Below the pieces are notes generated by a model. That model was given only the letters and a program-made list of their open reading frames with translations, did no database searches and had not been told where the DNA came from. The translations under genes and the position numbers were made by a program. Shown here piece after piece: positions 1-6,363 of a DNA stretch of 37,388 bases (position 1 is its first letter; each line of letters begins with the position of its first letter). The stretch comes from a virus: positions 1-37,388 of the IMG/VR virus record IMGVR_UViG_3300000956_000089. One strand, given 5' to 3'.

Positions 1-1
1 G

Positions 2-274
2 GTGATCCGTGACGAGCCGCCCTATGGATGGTGGCAGAACACCAGCCAGAACTATCGTTTCTCTGGCGGGTGCGATGCTTCGACGTGGCGCGAGTTCCTG
101 GTTGAGAAGGGTGTTGTACGCGTGCGGCTGGACAGCGCAGACGTGGAATGGCAGCGCGAAGCCGATGCAGCAGCCCCGACGCCGGAAGACGCGCTCACGG
201 AGCGGCTGATCCGAGCGTGGATCATCTGGGCAGTAGCGGCCTTTCTGCTGTCGCTCTGGCAGCGCTATCGCTAA
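2..274 (+). CDS. Truncated ORF with C-terminal membrane segment, function unknown
   Basis: The reading frame is open to the left edge of the window, so the GTG at position 2 is probably not the real start and the gene is likely 5'-truncated. About 90 residues are visible. The body is hydrophilic and Trp-rich at its N-terminal side (YGWWQN). The last 20 residues form one hydrophobic helix (AWIIWAVAAFLLSLW) ending in RYR, as expected of a tail-anchored or single-pass membrane protein with its C-terminus in the cytoplasm. I do not recognise the family. A long inverted repeat begins two bases after the stop. Confidence 0.55.
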   Translation: MIRDEPPYGWWQNTSQNYRFSGGCDASTWREFLVEKGVVRVRLDSADVEWQREADAAAPTPEDALTERLIRAWIIWAVAAFLLSLWQRYR

Positions 275-275
275 G

Positions 276-360
276 TCCGCGTGCGTAGGCTGGGCAGGTG
301 GCACTGTGACCGTACAGTACACCGCCGACTCCCGCTACCTGCCCAGCTCACGCACGCGGA
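276..360. repeat. Long imperfect inverted repeat (26-bp arms)
   Basis: Arms 276-301 and 335-360 match at 23 of 26 positions and begin with TCCGCGTGCGT. Between them lies a smaller inverted repeat, ACTGT/ACAGT (303-318). The structure starts two bases after the stop of the upstream ORF and ends just before the next gene. It may act as a terminator or RNA-stabilising hairpin, but there is no T-tract. See the similar structures at 1522-1604 and 1632-1706. Confidence 0.75.
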
Positions 361-390
361 ATCTATCAAACGATGTAAGTGGAGGAACCA

Positions 391-711
391 GTGAACGATC
401 CCGTTGAAGTCAGCTCAAATGGTTGGCGAGCGCGAGCGCCGGTCGAGTTTACCTATGTCGGCAAAGCGCCCTGTGGCTGCATTCTGGCTGCCGTCGTCGA
501 TGACCGAGACCCGGATGGCAACAAGCTGCGTGGCGCTCATCTCAAGATGTGGTGTGAGATGGGGCTGATCGTGGAACGGATACCCTCAGAAGACATCCCC
601 GCGCTGGGCTTTGGGCACTGCCACCACTGCCCCAATTGCCAGACCGAAATGAAGGCCGATCTGGTTGGCACGCTGGTGTGCCCATCGTGCGGACAAAAAC
701 GGGGGGGGTAG
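391..711 (+). CDS. Small zinc-ribbon protein, function unknown
   Basis: The GTG at 391 is chosen because GGAGG (381-385) lies at normal Shine-Dalgarno distance; an in-frame GTG at 379 has no such site. The protein of about 106 residues has an N-terminal part with a CGC motif. Its C-terminal half carries Cys/His pairs (HCHHCPNC, then CPSCGQK), the knuckle pattern of a zinc ribbon. This suggests nucleic-acid or protein binding, but no specific role can be given. It is the first of three consecutive Cys-rich proteins. The gene ends in an 8-G tract (701-708), three bases before the next ATG. A one-base slip there would fuse it to the ASCH protein. Confidence 0.7.
   Translation: MNDPVEVSSNGWRARAPVEFTYVGKAPCGCILAAVVDDRDPDGNKLRGAHLKMWCEMGLIVERIPSEDIPALGFGHCHHCPNCQTEMKADLVGTLVCPSCGQKRGG
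701..708 (+). other. G8 homopolymer tract at a gene junction
   Basis: Eight consecutive G sit at the last codons of the zinc-ribbon gene, directly before its TAG (709-711) and the ATG of the ASCH gene (714). A one-base change in tract length would place the two ORFs in one frame. It could be a slippage-prone or contingency tract, or a site of sequencing error. Confidence 0.6.
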
Positions 712-713
712 AG

Positions 714-1280
714 ATGGACGGGCTTTCGTTGTGGCAGCCATGGGCCTCCCTGATCGCCATCGGCGCGAAGCACTACGAAACGCGCGACTGGAAAACCGCC
801 TATCGCGGGCCGCTCCTGATCCACGCCTCCCGATCTAAAGAAGGGCTAACCCTGTGCCGTCGCGATCCCTACGATGCAGTGCTGCGCCGGGCCGGGATCG
901 CTGAGAAGGATTTGCCGCTCGGAGCGGGGATTGCCATCGCCGATCTGGTGGAGGTGCAGCGCACGGAAGAAGTCCGCGAGCTGCTCTCGGACCAGGAGCT
1001 GGCGTTTGGTAATTATGCAGATCGGCGCTTCGCGTGGCGCTTAGAGAATGTCCGCGTCTTCCCGGTGCCGGTCCCTATGAAGGGAGATCGCGGGGTGTTT
1101 GAAGTTGATCCGCAGTGCGTGCCCGTCATCCGTGAACAAATGATGCAGTACCACAAGCTGTACGGCGCGGGGCTGCTGACGTGCCCATCGTGTGGGCGGG
1201 TGGCACCGGTTGGGAAGTTGATCATCCACGCAGCAACGTGCGCCGAGCCGGGCGAGCTGATGGAGACAGGAGGACGGTAA
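714..1280 (+). CDS. ASCH-domain protein with C-terminal zinc finger
   Basis: The ATG at 714 starts the recognisable domain; the frame is open further upstream but has no better start. Residues 1-130 match the ASCH (PUA-like beta-barrel) family: LSLWQPWASLIAIGAKHYE, then TRDWKTAYRGPLLIHAS, where the G-x-K-x-x-E-x-R pattern is the ASCH hallmark. ASCH proteins are thought to bind RNA or modified nucleosides, and some are nucleases or amidohydrolases; I cannot tell which applies here. The last 40 residues add a CPSC...H...C zinc-finger-like motif. It lies three bases after the zinc-ribbon gene and three before the next gene, so the three are probably co-transcribed. Confidence 0.8.
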   Translation: MDGLSLWQPWASLIAIGAKHYETRDWKTAYRGPLLIHASRSKEGLTLCRRDPYDAVLRRAGIAEKDLPLGAGIAIADLVEVQRTEEVRELLSDQELAFGNYADRRFAWRLENVRVFPVPVPMKGDRGVFEVDPQCVPVIREQMMQYHKLYGAGLLTCPSCGRVAPVGKLIIHAATCAEPGELMETGGR

Positions 1281-1283
1281 GCG

Positions 1284-1517
1284 ATGTGCTGGATGTGTGA
1301 AGAGAACAATGACGAATTTGAACACTGTCAGGATTGCGGCTGCATGATTTGCGATGACATTGAGCCGCCCGGCGATGACGTGCTGAGGCCGGGATTTGTC
1401 ACATCTTCCGGTGATTTGTATTGCTGGCGGTGTGGTCGGTCCAACCAGGCGGAGATTGACCGCCAAGAAGAGCAAGAAGCCGAAGAGTGGGGATGGATGG
1501 ACGAAGATCCCTACTGA
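1284..1517 (+). CDS. Small cysteine-rich, acidic zinc-binding-like protein
   Basis: The 77-residue protein has a dense N-terminal cysteine cluster (CWMC, then CQDCGCMIC) and a second pair, CWRCGR, near residue 50. This would suit two zinc sites. The C-terminal third is strongly acidic (EEQEAEEWGWMDEDPY). It starts three bases after the ASCH gene. No family is recognised. A long inverted repeat follows the stop by five bases. Confidence 0.65.
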   Translation: MCWMCEENNDEFEHCQDCGCMICDDIEPPGDDVLRPGFVTSSGDLYCWRCGRSNQAEIDRQEEQEAEEWGWMDEDPY

Positions 1518-1521
1518 TCGC

Positions 1522-1604
1522 GCCTCGCCGAGAGAGTCGGGCTAACGGCTTGCGCAGCAGCGCAGATCAGGACCGGGCAAGACTGCCGACTCTCTCGCCG
1601 GGGC
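1522..1604. repeat. Long inverted repeat, GAGTCG/CGACTC type
   Basis: Arms 1522-1540 and 1586-1604 pair over 19 bp with one wobble and one mismatch; the core CGAGAGAGTCGG/CCGACTCTCTCG is perfect. The 45-nt loop contains a further TGCGC/GCGCA stem-loop. It begins five bases after the upstream stop. This and the next entry occupy the gene-free stretch 1518-1848, together with two palindromes. Confidence 0.75.
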
Positions 1605-1631
1605 ACGGCCTGTAAGGGGGCTATGACCTGG

Positions 1632-1706
1632 GGCGCGCCTGGCCTCACCGGGGGAGTCGTTGTTAGGCCGCTGGCGTTCCACCCGACTCCCCCAGCCGGG
1701 CGCGCC
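1632..1706. repeat. Second long inverted repeat with the GAGTCG core
   Basis: The outer arms GGCGCGCC (1632-1639 and 1699-1706) and inner arms CGGGGGAGTCG (1649-1659) with CGACTCCCCC (1684-1693) form an interrupted hairpin. It shares the GAGTCG...CGACTC core with the hairpin just upstream, so the two may be copies of one element or bind the same factor. No T-tract follows, and no ORF of convincing quality lies in the region. Confidence 0.7.
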
Positions 1707-1793
1707 GCCTCACCTTAACCCTTTAGCGACCCAGCGCCCCGGAAGGCGTGACGGCCTGCGATGGACCTTAACAACCTATTTGGAGTACGATAA

Positions 1794-1815
1794 AAGTATG
1801 AACCGGTTCATACTT
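1794..1815. promoter_or_regulatory. Perfect 22-bp palindrome, candidate parS or operator, copy 1
   Basis: The half-site is AAGTATGAACC, followed by its exact reverse complement, centred at 1804/1805. Twenty-two nucleotides (1792-1813) are identical to a segment inside the parB-like gene (6817-6838). The second palindrome is 33 bp away centre to centre, about three helical turns, which suits cooperative binding on one face of the DNA. It could be bound by the ParB-like protein or by the HTH protein at 3120. Confidence 0.7.
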
Positions 1816-1821
1816 CGTCCT

Positions 1822-1853
1822 GGTGAAAGTATGAATCGATTCATACTTTCACC
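1822..1853. promoter_or_regulatory. Perfect 32-bp palindrome, candidate parS or operator, copy 2
   Basis: The half-site is GGTGAAAGTATGAATC, followed by its exact reverse complement, centred at 1837/1838. Its inner 18 bp differ from copy 1 only at the symmetric central positions (ATCGAT in place of ACCGGT). The right half overlaps the stop codon of the leftward lipoprotein gene (stop at 1849-1851), so it could also fold as a hairpin at the end of that transcript. Confidence 0.7.
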
Positions 1854-3015
1854 CGCACAGCGCCTCACAGGGTATACCATCGCCATCGTTATCCAGGTTG
1901 CCCCAATACTGCGGACAGGCCGTGAGGTATGCATGAACAGCCCCGCATGAGCCGAAGCTTCCACAGGTGCGCGCGGGGCAGCCCTCATAAGGATTCTCGG
2001 TTGCCGTCGGCGCAGCGGTTGGTGGAACGGAAGTCGGCACGGTAGTTGGTGTTTTAGTAGGCGGCGCGGATGTAAAAGTTGATGCCGCTGTGGGGGCTGA
2101 TGTAGAGGTTGCAGCAGAGGTGGCGGTGCTGGTTTGGCGGGTGGGCGATGCTGTCGCAGTAGGCGCGTCGGTCACAACTTCGGTCGGCGTAAAGGCTGGT
2201 CGGGGTGTGCGAGTAACAGGGCGATCTGTGGCGGCTGCCTCCTCGGTTCCAGGCGTTGCACCGGACTGGCTTTGGTTGGCCTGCTGGATCAGGCGATCAG
2301 CAGCAATGTCGGCGTATTCCTCAAACTCTGCCAGATCAAGCAGCCCCGGCCTTGCCGTCATGGTTACGCCACTGATCAGATTGTGGTAGCGGATCAGCAG
2401 CTCAACGGCGTCGTATTCATCTCCGTTGTCAAGGACGCGCTTCCCTGAGAAAGCAATGCTCTGATCAGCGTACTGAGTGAACGACATAGGGCGAAGGGAA
2501 ATAGTCGCATCCGAAAGCGCTTCGTAGTCTTCTATGAGCGCCCGCGCTTCTTCGTGGCCTGGAAATTCAACGATCCAGTTTCGAAGAAATGCACCCCTTA
2601 CCAGATCGGAGCGATTAAAAATCTGGTTATACCCTTTGATCTCTCCGTCAAATGTAAGCGCATCAACATACAACTGACCCCGGAGAGAAAGCATATACTC
2701 GGCAGTCATCGGGCCGCTATCGTCGGCGTTGAAGGTGAAACCGGGGTACAGATCGGAGATTTGCAGCAGCGCAGCCTCCATATCTGAATCAGAAAGCACA
2801 ATAGGTTGCGGCGCGGGTGTATCTGTGGCGGTTGGAGTTGATGTCTCGGTGGGCGCGGTAGTTGCCGTTGCTGTACGCGTGATAGTGGGCAGGGGTGACA
2901 AAGTAGGCTGCGCGGCAAGAGTCTCAGCAATAGCCGTCTCGACGGAATTTGCGCTCGGAGTGGCAGGGGCGCAGCCAGCCAGCAGGATAGTCAGGGCGAT
3001 CAGGATGCGACGCAT
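1849..3015 (-). CDS. Lipoprotein with Thr/Pro-rich linkers and C-terminal Excalibur domain
   Basis: The 388-residue protein begins with a short lipoprotein signal and lipobox (LLAGC, acylated Cys15), so it should be anchored outside the cytoplasmic membrane. A Thr/Ala/Pro linker (about residues 36-70) leads to an unrecognised globular region (about 75-250). A second low-complexity linker (about 255-340) follows. The last 43 residues match the Excalibur calcium-binding domain, with paired cysteines and DNDGDGIPCE. GGAGGC lies four bases before the ATG. It is the only leftward gene in the left part and is flanked by palindromes, so it looks like a cargo ('moron') gene expressed from a lysogen or carried for host-surface change. 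Its function is not established by sequence. Confidence 0.8.
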   Translation of the reverse strand: MRRILIALTILLAGCAPATPSANSVETAIAETLAAQPTLSPLPTITRTATATTAPTETSTPTATDTPAPQPIVLSDSDMEAALLQISDLYPGFTFNADDSGPMTAEYMLSLRGQLYVDALTFDGEIKGYNQIFNRSDLVRGAFLRNWIVEFPGHEEARALIEDYEALSDATISLRPMSFTQYADQSIAFSGKRVLDNGDEYDAVELLIRYHNLISGVTMTARPGLLDLAEFEEYADIAADRLIQQANQSQSGATPGTEEAAATDRPVTRTPRPAFTPTEVVTDAPTATASPTRQTSTATSAATSTSAPTAASTFTSAPPTKTPTTVPTSVPPTAAPTATENPYEGCPARTCGSFGSCGAVHAYLTACPQYWGNLDNDGDGIPCEALCG

Positions 3016-3119
3016 AACAGCCTCCGGCAGACGATGAAGGGTCTAGCGAAATTGTCAGGGAAGCCGAATAAAAAGTAAAGGGTCAATCAACCCATGAGCA
3101 GGAAAGGGGGTGATTTTGG

Positions 3120-3413
3120 GTGGTAGCAGTAGCTTATGATCAGCTTGAATTTGACGTACCTTTCGCCACGCCTATCATAGAGGTTGTGGCGAAAGTCAGG
3201 CGCATCTCAGTCGCGCCGGTTCGCAGAATGGCAGAGGCACGCGGAATCAAGACGGCGCGTGCGTTTGAACAGGCAACCGGCCTCAGTCATCCAGCCGCCT
3301 TAAAATGGTGGGGGGATAGGCAAGAACGCCTCGATCTTGAAAGCATGGTCACTCTAGCAAACTTCTTTGGTTGTCTTCCGCAGGCACTAATCGAGCCAGA
3401 ATTCGAAGAATAA
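3120..3413 (+). CDS. HTH DNA-binding regulator (Cro/XRE-like)
   Basis: The protein has 97 residues. Residues 38-90 (MAEARGIKTARAFEQATGL, ...LESMVTLANFFGCLPQAL) read as a five-helix Cro/XRE HTH domain, although the recognition helix (HPAALKWWGDR) is unusual in holding two Trp. The GTG at 3120 is preceded by AAAGGGGG at about nine bases. It lies divergent to the lipoprotein gene and just upstream of the early promoter at 3427, the usual site for a phage repressor or early switch protein. Its targets may be the palindromes at 1794-1853 or sites at 3421-3455. Confidence 0.7.
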   Translation: MVAVAYDQLEFDVPFATPIIEVVAKVRRISVAPVRRMAEARGIKTARAFEQATGLSHPAALKWWGDRQERLDLESMVTLANFFGCLPQALIEPEFEE

Positions 3414-3426
3414 TAGTAACGCTAGC

Positions 3427-3455
3427 TTGACATTATAGCAGTTTGGCCTTATACT
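3427..3455 (+). promoter_or_regulatory. Consensus sigma70-type early promoter
   Basis: TTGACA (3427-3432), a 17-bp spacer and TATACT (3450-3455) make a near-perfect vegetative promoter. It would drive the rightward early operon from 3550. A GCTAGC palindrome (3421-3426) touches the -35 box and could be part of an operator. The leader of about 90 nt contains an imperfect hairpin (AGGGAAGCC at 3488-3496 with GGCCTCCCT at 3503-3511). Confidence 0.8.
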
Positions 3456-3549
3456 GAGGGTGTAGTTTAACAACCTGAGACGCGGAAAGGGAAGCCTTGC
3501 AGGGCCTCCCTCTCCACATAGTCACCGACATACCAGACTTGGAGGTCAT

Positions 3550-4185
3550 ATGTCAGCAACCACCCATCAGTATACCGATTCTCATTCCACAGCACAACCG
3601 TTCCACCCTCTCCCCATCCCTGTCGAGTTTATCCACCACATCACGCCCGACGGGACATTCTTCCGCTTCCGCCTGAGCAAGATCACCGCCAAAAGCTGGG
3701 TGCTGGAAAACCTGCGGACCGGCGCGCGGCTGCCCGTGAAGGGCGAGGCAGCGTGGAAAGTCATCCTCAAGGAACTGATCGAGTCTCTCAACCAGAAGCA
3801 CCCCGCCCCTGTGCCCCTGCTGCCCGCTGTCGCTGCTAGCACTGCGGTTGCTGCCAGCGCTGCGGTTACTACCAGTACCGTGACGGCCCAGCCAGAGATG
3901 GCAGTCGCCGCCGTCGCAGCGCCGATCATGGAGCAGAAGATCGCCCTGCCGTCCGAGTCGCTCGCTGATGGCTACGCGCTGGGCACCTGCGAGGGTTGGC
4001 TGAACGCCCACCCGGATACGTACCCCTACGCTGACGTGCCGGTCACTACCCCGAAGGGTCACCACAAACACCTGTGCGCCCACTGCGCGCTGGCCTATCA
4101 GAAGGCAATGGCAACCGTGCGACTCAACGAGCGGGACACAAAAGCGCGCGGCCTGCGGTATGTGCCCTTCCAGGAGAATGCATAG
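3550..4185 (+). CDS. Hypothetical early protein with Ala/Val-rich linker and C-terminal Cys/His motif
   Basis: GGAGG (3541-3545) sets the ATG at 3550. The protein has 211 residues. Residues 25-80 form a compact N-terminal domain (FFRFRLSKITAKSWVLENL). An Ala/Val/Thr linker follows (about 90-130). The C-terminal part has GTCEGW and HLCAHCALAYQ, a possible metal-binding module. It is the first gene behind the early promoter. I do not recognise the family. Confidence 0.7.
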   Translation: MSATTHQYTDSHSTAQPFHPLPIPVEFIHHITPDGTFFRFRLSKITAKSWVLENLRTGARLPVKGEAAWKVILKELIESLNQKHPAPVPLLPAVAASTAVAASAAVTTSTVTAQPEMAVAAVAAPIMEQKIALPSESLADGYALGTCEGWLNAHPDTYPYADVPVTTPKGHHKHLCAHCALAYQKAMATVRLNERDTKARGLRYVPFQENA

Positions 4186-4187
4186 TC

Positions 4188-4448
4188 ATGAGCACCAACA
4201 ACATGGACTCTTGGACGGTACGGCAGCTCCTGGAAGCTGCCAAGCGCGGCGATCAGGATGCACTCTTCGCCCTCGCGATGTTGACGCATGACGCGATCTC
4301 CGAGGTGACCCGGCTGCACCAGCGGATCGGGCAGCTTACCCGCGAGGTAGACGAGCTGGCCCTGGAGAATGAGGAACTGAAATTCGACCGGGATCAGCAG
4401 GCGATTCTGAGCGCGCTGGATGTGCGTCAGGGCCGCGTGCCGAATTAA
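4188..4448 (+). CDS. Small coiled-coil early protein
   Basis: The ATG at 4188 lies two bases after the stop of the preceding gene. The 86-residue protein has an N-terminal helical part (VRQLLEAAKRGDQDALFALA) and a heptad-rich segment around residues 42-70 (RIGQLTREVDELALENEEL), which is likely a coiled coil used for self-association. Role unknown. It is probably translated together with the neighbouring small genes. Confidence 0.65.
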   Translation: MSTNNMDSWTVRQLLEAAKRGDQDALFALAMLTHDAISEVTRLHQRIGQLTREVDELALENEELKFDRDQQAILSALDVRQGRVPN

Positions 4449-4457
4449 GGAGGGGAG

Positions 4458-4796
4458 ATGGATCAGACACAAAAAAAGCTCACGCGCGGCCCGGTCACTA
4501 TGAAGATGCGGTTGCCGGGCGAGCGCGACTACCAGGATGTCGCGGTCAACGGCCTGATCTTGGGCCAATTCGGAGTTGCTCGCTACCCGGATAAGTCGGG
4601 CTGGTCGGTCACGCATCTGCCATCGGGAACATCTGTTCAGCAGCGCGGCCCCATTCCGACCATGGCGCGGGCTGTCGCGCTACTGCTTCTCGCCCATGCC
4701 GTCAGCGGGGATACCGATCTGCTGTCCGATCCCCCGCCGACCGAGGTGCGCGAGGCGCTTACCGCTGCTTATCGCGCCTGGGAGCGCGGGGAGTAA
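4458..4796 (+). CDS. Hypothetical early protein
   Basis: AAGGAGGGG just upstream is a very strong Shine-Dalgarno sequence for the ATG at 4458. The protein has 112 residues and starts with a basic stretch (DQTQKKLTRGPVTMKMRL). A beta-rich middle (DVAVNGLILGQFGVARYPDK) is followed by helices (ARAVALLLLAHAV and EVREALTAAYRAW). Function unknown. Confidence 0.65.
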   Translation: MDQTQKKLTRGPVTMKMRLPGERDYQDVAVNGLILGQFGVARYPDKSGWSVTHLPSGTSVQQRGPIPTMARAVALLLLAHAVSGDTDLLSDPPPTEVREALTAAYRAWERGE

Positions 4797-4801
4797 GGCG
4801 C

Positions 4802-5080
4802 ATGAATCACATCGACTTAATCGCCCTGCTGGTGATCCAGCCCATCCCCGCCGATCTGTACGCCGATGTCTGTGCGCACTTTCACTGTGACGCACGGGGC
4901 TGCACATCGGAGCAGGTGGCGGCCTATCTCCGGCATGAGCTGACCAACTACGACGCGGTCCTGAGGCTGTTCTGGGTCAGCGCCGAGGATTACGCCCTGT
5001 TTAAGGCCGCTACCAATCGGCTAACTCAAACCGCATATGAAGCGTGGCGCGCCGAGCAACGTCAGCGCCGCGCATCCTAG
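4802..5080 (+). CDS. Small hypothetical early protein
   Basis: The 92-residue, largely helical protein starts five bases after the previous stop. It has a Cys/His-containing stretch (DVCAHFHCDARGC) and a basic C-terminus (EAWRAEQRQRRAS). No family recognised. It is the last gene before a strong hairpin at 5088-5118, so it may close a transcription sub-unit. Confidence 0.6.
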   Translation: MNHIDLIALLVIQPIPADLYADVCAHFHCDARGCTSEQVAAYLRHELTNYDAVLRLFWVSAEDYALFKAATNRLTQTAYEAWRAEQRQRRAS

Positions 5081-5087
5081 ATCACAC

Positions 5088-5118
5088 GCCCCTCGCTGGT
5101 ATACCGTCAGCGAGGGGC
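5088..5118 (+). terminator. Perfect 11-bp GC-rich hairpin after the stop codon
   Basis: GCCCCTCGCTG (5088-5098) pairs perfectly with CAGCGAGGGGC (5108-5118) around a 9-nt loop. It begins eight bases after the stop at 5080 and ends about 30 bases before the next gene. There is no clear U-tract, so it may be a weak terminator or an mRNA 3'-end stabiliser. Confidence 0.65.
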
Positions 5119-5147
5119 TATTACCACACTGACGCGAGGAACCCACC

Positions 5148-5468
5148 ATGACCCAAGAATTAACCCACCACACGCCCGGCCCCTGGAAAGCCCCAGAGCA
5201 TCCCTCTGGCGAGATGGGTTTTGTTTGGCAGATTACACCAGAGCGCCCCCATCACCGGCACGCGTGCGCCGTCGGTACGGTCTTCCGCTGGGGCGATCTA
5301 CTTGCCGAGTCGGAGGCCAACGCGCGCCTGATCGCCGCATCCCCCGACCTGCTGGCAGCTTGCAAGGCCGCCGTCGAAGTGATCTCCGATCTGGACTCCG
5401 AAGAGACTGGGCACGTTTATTACCAGCTCCTGAAGGCCATCGAACGAGCCGAATCCAGCCATGAGTAA
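5148..5468 (+). CDS. Conserved phage protein of the TPGPW / NARLIAASPDLL type
   Basis: The 106-residue protein has the N-terminal HTPGPWK motif and the central EANARLIAASPDLLAACKA motif typical of a widespread family of small phage proteins of unknown function. They are usually found among early or replication genes, as here. The C-terminal helix contains EETGHVYYQLLKAIERA. Its last eight bases overlap the start of the initiator gene, which suggests translational coupling. Confidence 0.8.
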   Translation: MTQELTHHTPGPWKAPEHPSGEMGFVWQITPERPHHRHACAVGTVFRWGDLLAESEANARLIAASPDLLAACKAAVEVISDLDSEETGHVYYQLLKAIERAESSHE

Positions 5469-6348
5469 CACCACCCTTAATTGGAATATGCGCAACGTGC
5501 TGGTCTATCTCAAGGACGAAGGCCGCCTTGCGGTATATCTCGCCTACGTCCTCCATGCCGATCATCGCGGGCGCGCATATCCCTCCATCGACACCTTAGC
5601 CAAAGAGACCGGCTACGGCAGAACCACCGTGATCGCTGCCAAGTCGTGGCTCTTAGAGCATAAGGCGCTTGCCGTCGTGCCCTTCGAGAAACGCATGGGG
5701 CAGCGCGAAACCACGCTCCACCACCGCCGCGAGGTCATCGAAGTAACGGGGCTGATCAAGCTCGATGACGGGCGCATCGTAGAGCTGCTCTATGAGAATC
5801 ATCGCCATCCAGATGACGATGATAGTTCAGCAGATGAACCAAAGAATAGTTCAGCAACTGAACGTTCACCTGCTGAACCCGAAGTTACTTCTGTTGTTGT
5901 TGATCCTGAATCAATTCAAATTGAGGAATCAACAACAACACCCTTGGAGTACCTTCCACCTTCAGAGGGGGAGTGTGAGGGGGAGGCGGACCTGGAAGAC
6001 GATGACCCCTGGGCAGAAGTTGAGCGCGCGCGCGAGCGAGACAAGCTCGACTTGCCCCGCACGGGCGATCCCCGCCTGGCACGGCTGGCCCGCACGAATG
6101 ACCTGTGCGCTCATGTGTCGCCAGAGCAGCTCCGTGCATGGATTGGGCAATACGGCGCGGATCGGGTGGTCGAAGTCGCGCGCTGGTTTTGCTCGGAGAT
6201 GATGCGCGGCAAGGCCGAATCGGGCGGATGGATGCGCCGCGCGCTGGAATATCGCTGGGCAAACCCACCCTATAGCTTTGTTGAGGATAACTGGCTCACT
6301 GAAGATGAGCGCCGCGCGCGGTATGCGCGGGATGCCGCTGAGTTTTAG
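5461..6348 (+). CDS. Winged-helix replication initiator-like protein
   Basis: The 295-residue protein begins with a winged-helix DNA-binding domain (about residues 1-85; YPSIDTLAKETGYGRTTVIA is the HTH core) of the type found in phage replication initiators. An acidic, low-complexity linker (about 110-185) follows. The C-terminal helical domain (about 195-295) contains WMRRALEYRWANPPYSFVE, which resembles DnaD-type C-terminal ends. The linker-coding DNA holds iteron-like repeats and an AT-rich stretch, the layout of lambda gene O. I infer that it binds these repeats and opens the origin; a purely transcriptional role remains possible. No helicase or polymerase gene is recognised nearby, so host replication proteins are probably recruited. 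Confidence 0.7.
   Translation: MSNTTLNWNMRNVLVYLKDEGRLAVYLAYVLHADHRGRAYPSIDTLAKETGYGRTTVIAAKSWLLEHKALAVVPFEKRMGQRETTLHHRREVIEVTGLIKLDDGRIVELLYENHRHPDDDDSSADEPKNSSATERSPAEPEVTSVVVDPESIQIEESTTTPLEYLPPSEGECEGEADLEDDDPWAEVERARERDKLDLPRTGDPRLARLARTNDLCAHVSPEQLRAWIGQYGADRVVEVARWFCSEMMRGKAESGGWMRRALEYRWANPPYSFVEDNWLTEDERRARYARDAAEF
5825..5940. other. Candidate replication origin inside the initiator gene
   Basis: Three 15-bp copies of GTTCAGCA-NN-TGAAC occur at 5825-5839, 5849-5863 and, inverted, 5864-5878. The first two lie 24 bp apart and share the preceding ATA. They are followed by an AT-rich stretch bounded by an inverted repeat (TGTTGTTGTTGAT at 5892-5904, ATCAACAACAACA at 5928-5940). Iterons followed by an AT-rich unwinding element within the initiator gene is the known lambda origin design. 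The assignment is inferred. Confidence 0.6.
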
Positions 6349-6363
6349 TGTTAGGAGACCCGT

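Noticed and set aside
1540-1680. TAAC and GTTAGGC motifs near the inverted repeats, resembling integron attC sites
   Set aside because: Spacing and pairing do not match an attC site, and there is no integron integrase or cassette array.
1660-1950. Rightward ORF containing a repeated SMNRFIL peptide
   Set aside because: The peptide repeat is simply the translation of the two DNA palindromes; no start signal, and it overlaps the lipoprotein gene.
2018-2260. Low-complexity repeats that might be taken for a repeat array
   Set aside because: They encode the Thr/Pro/Ala linker of the lipoprotein; units are irregular and not CRISPR-like.
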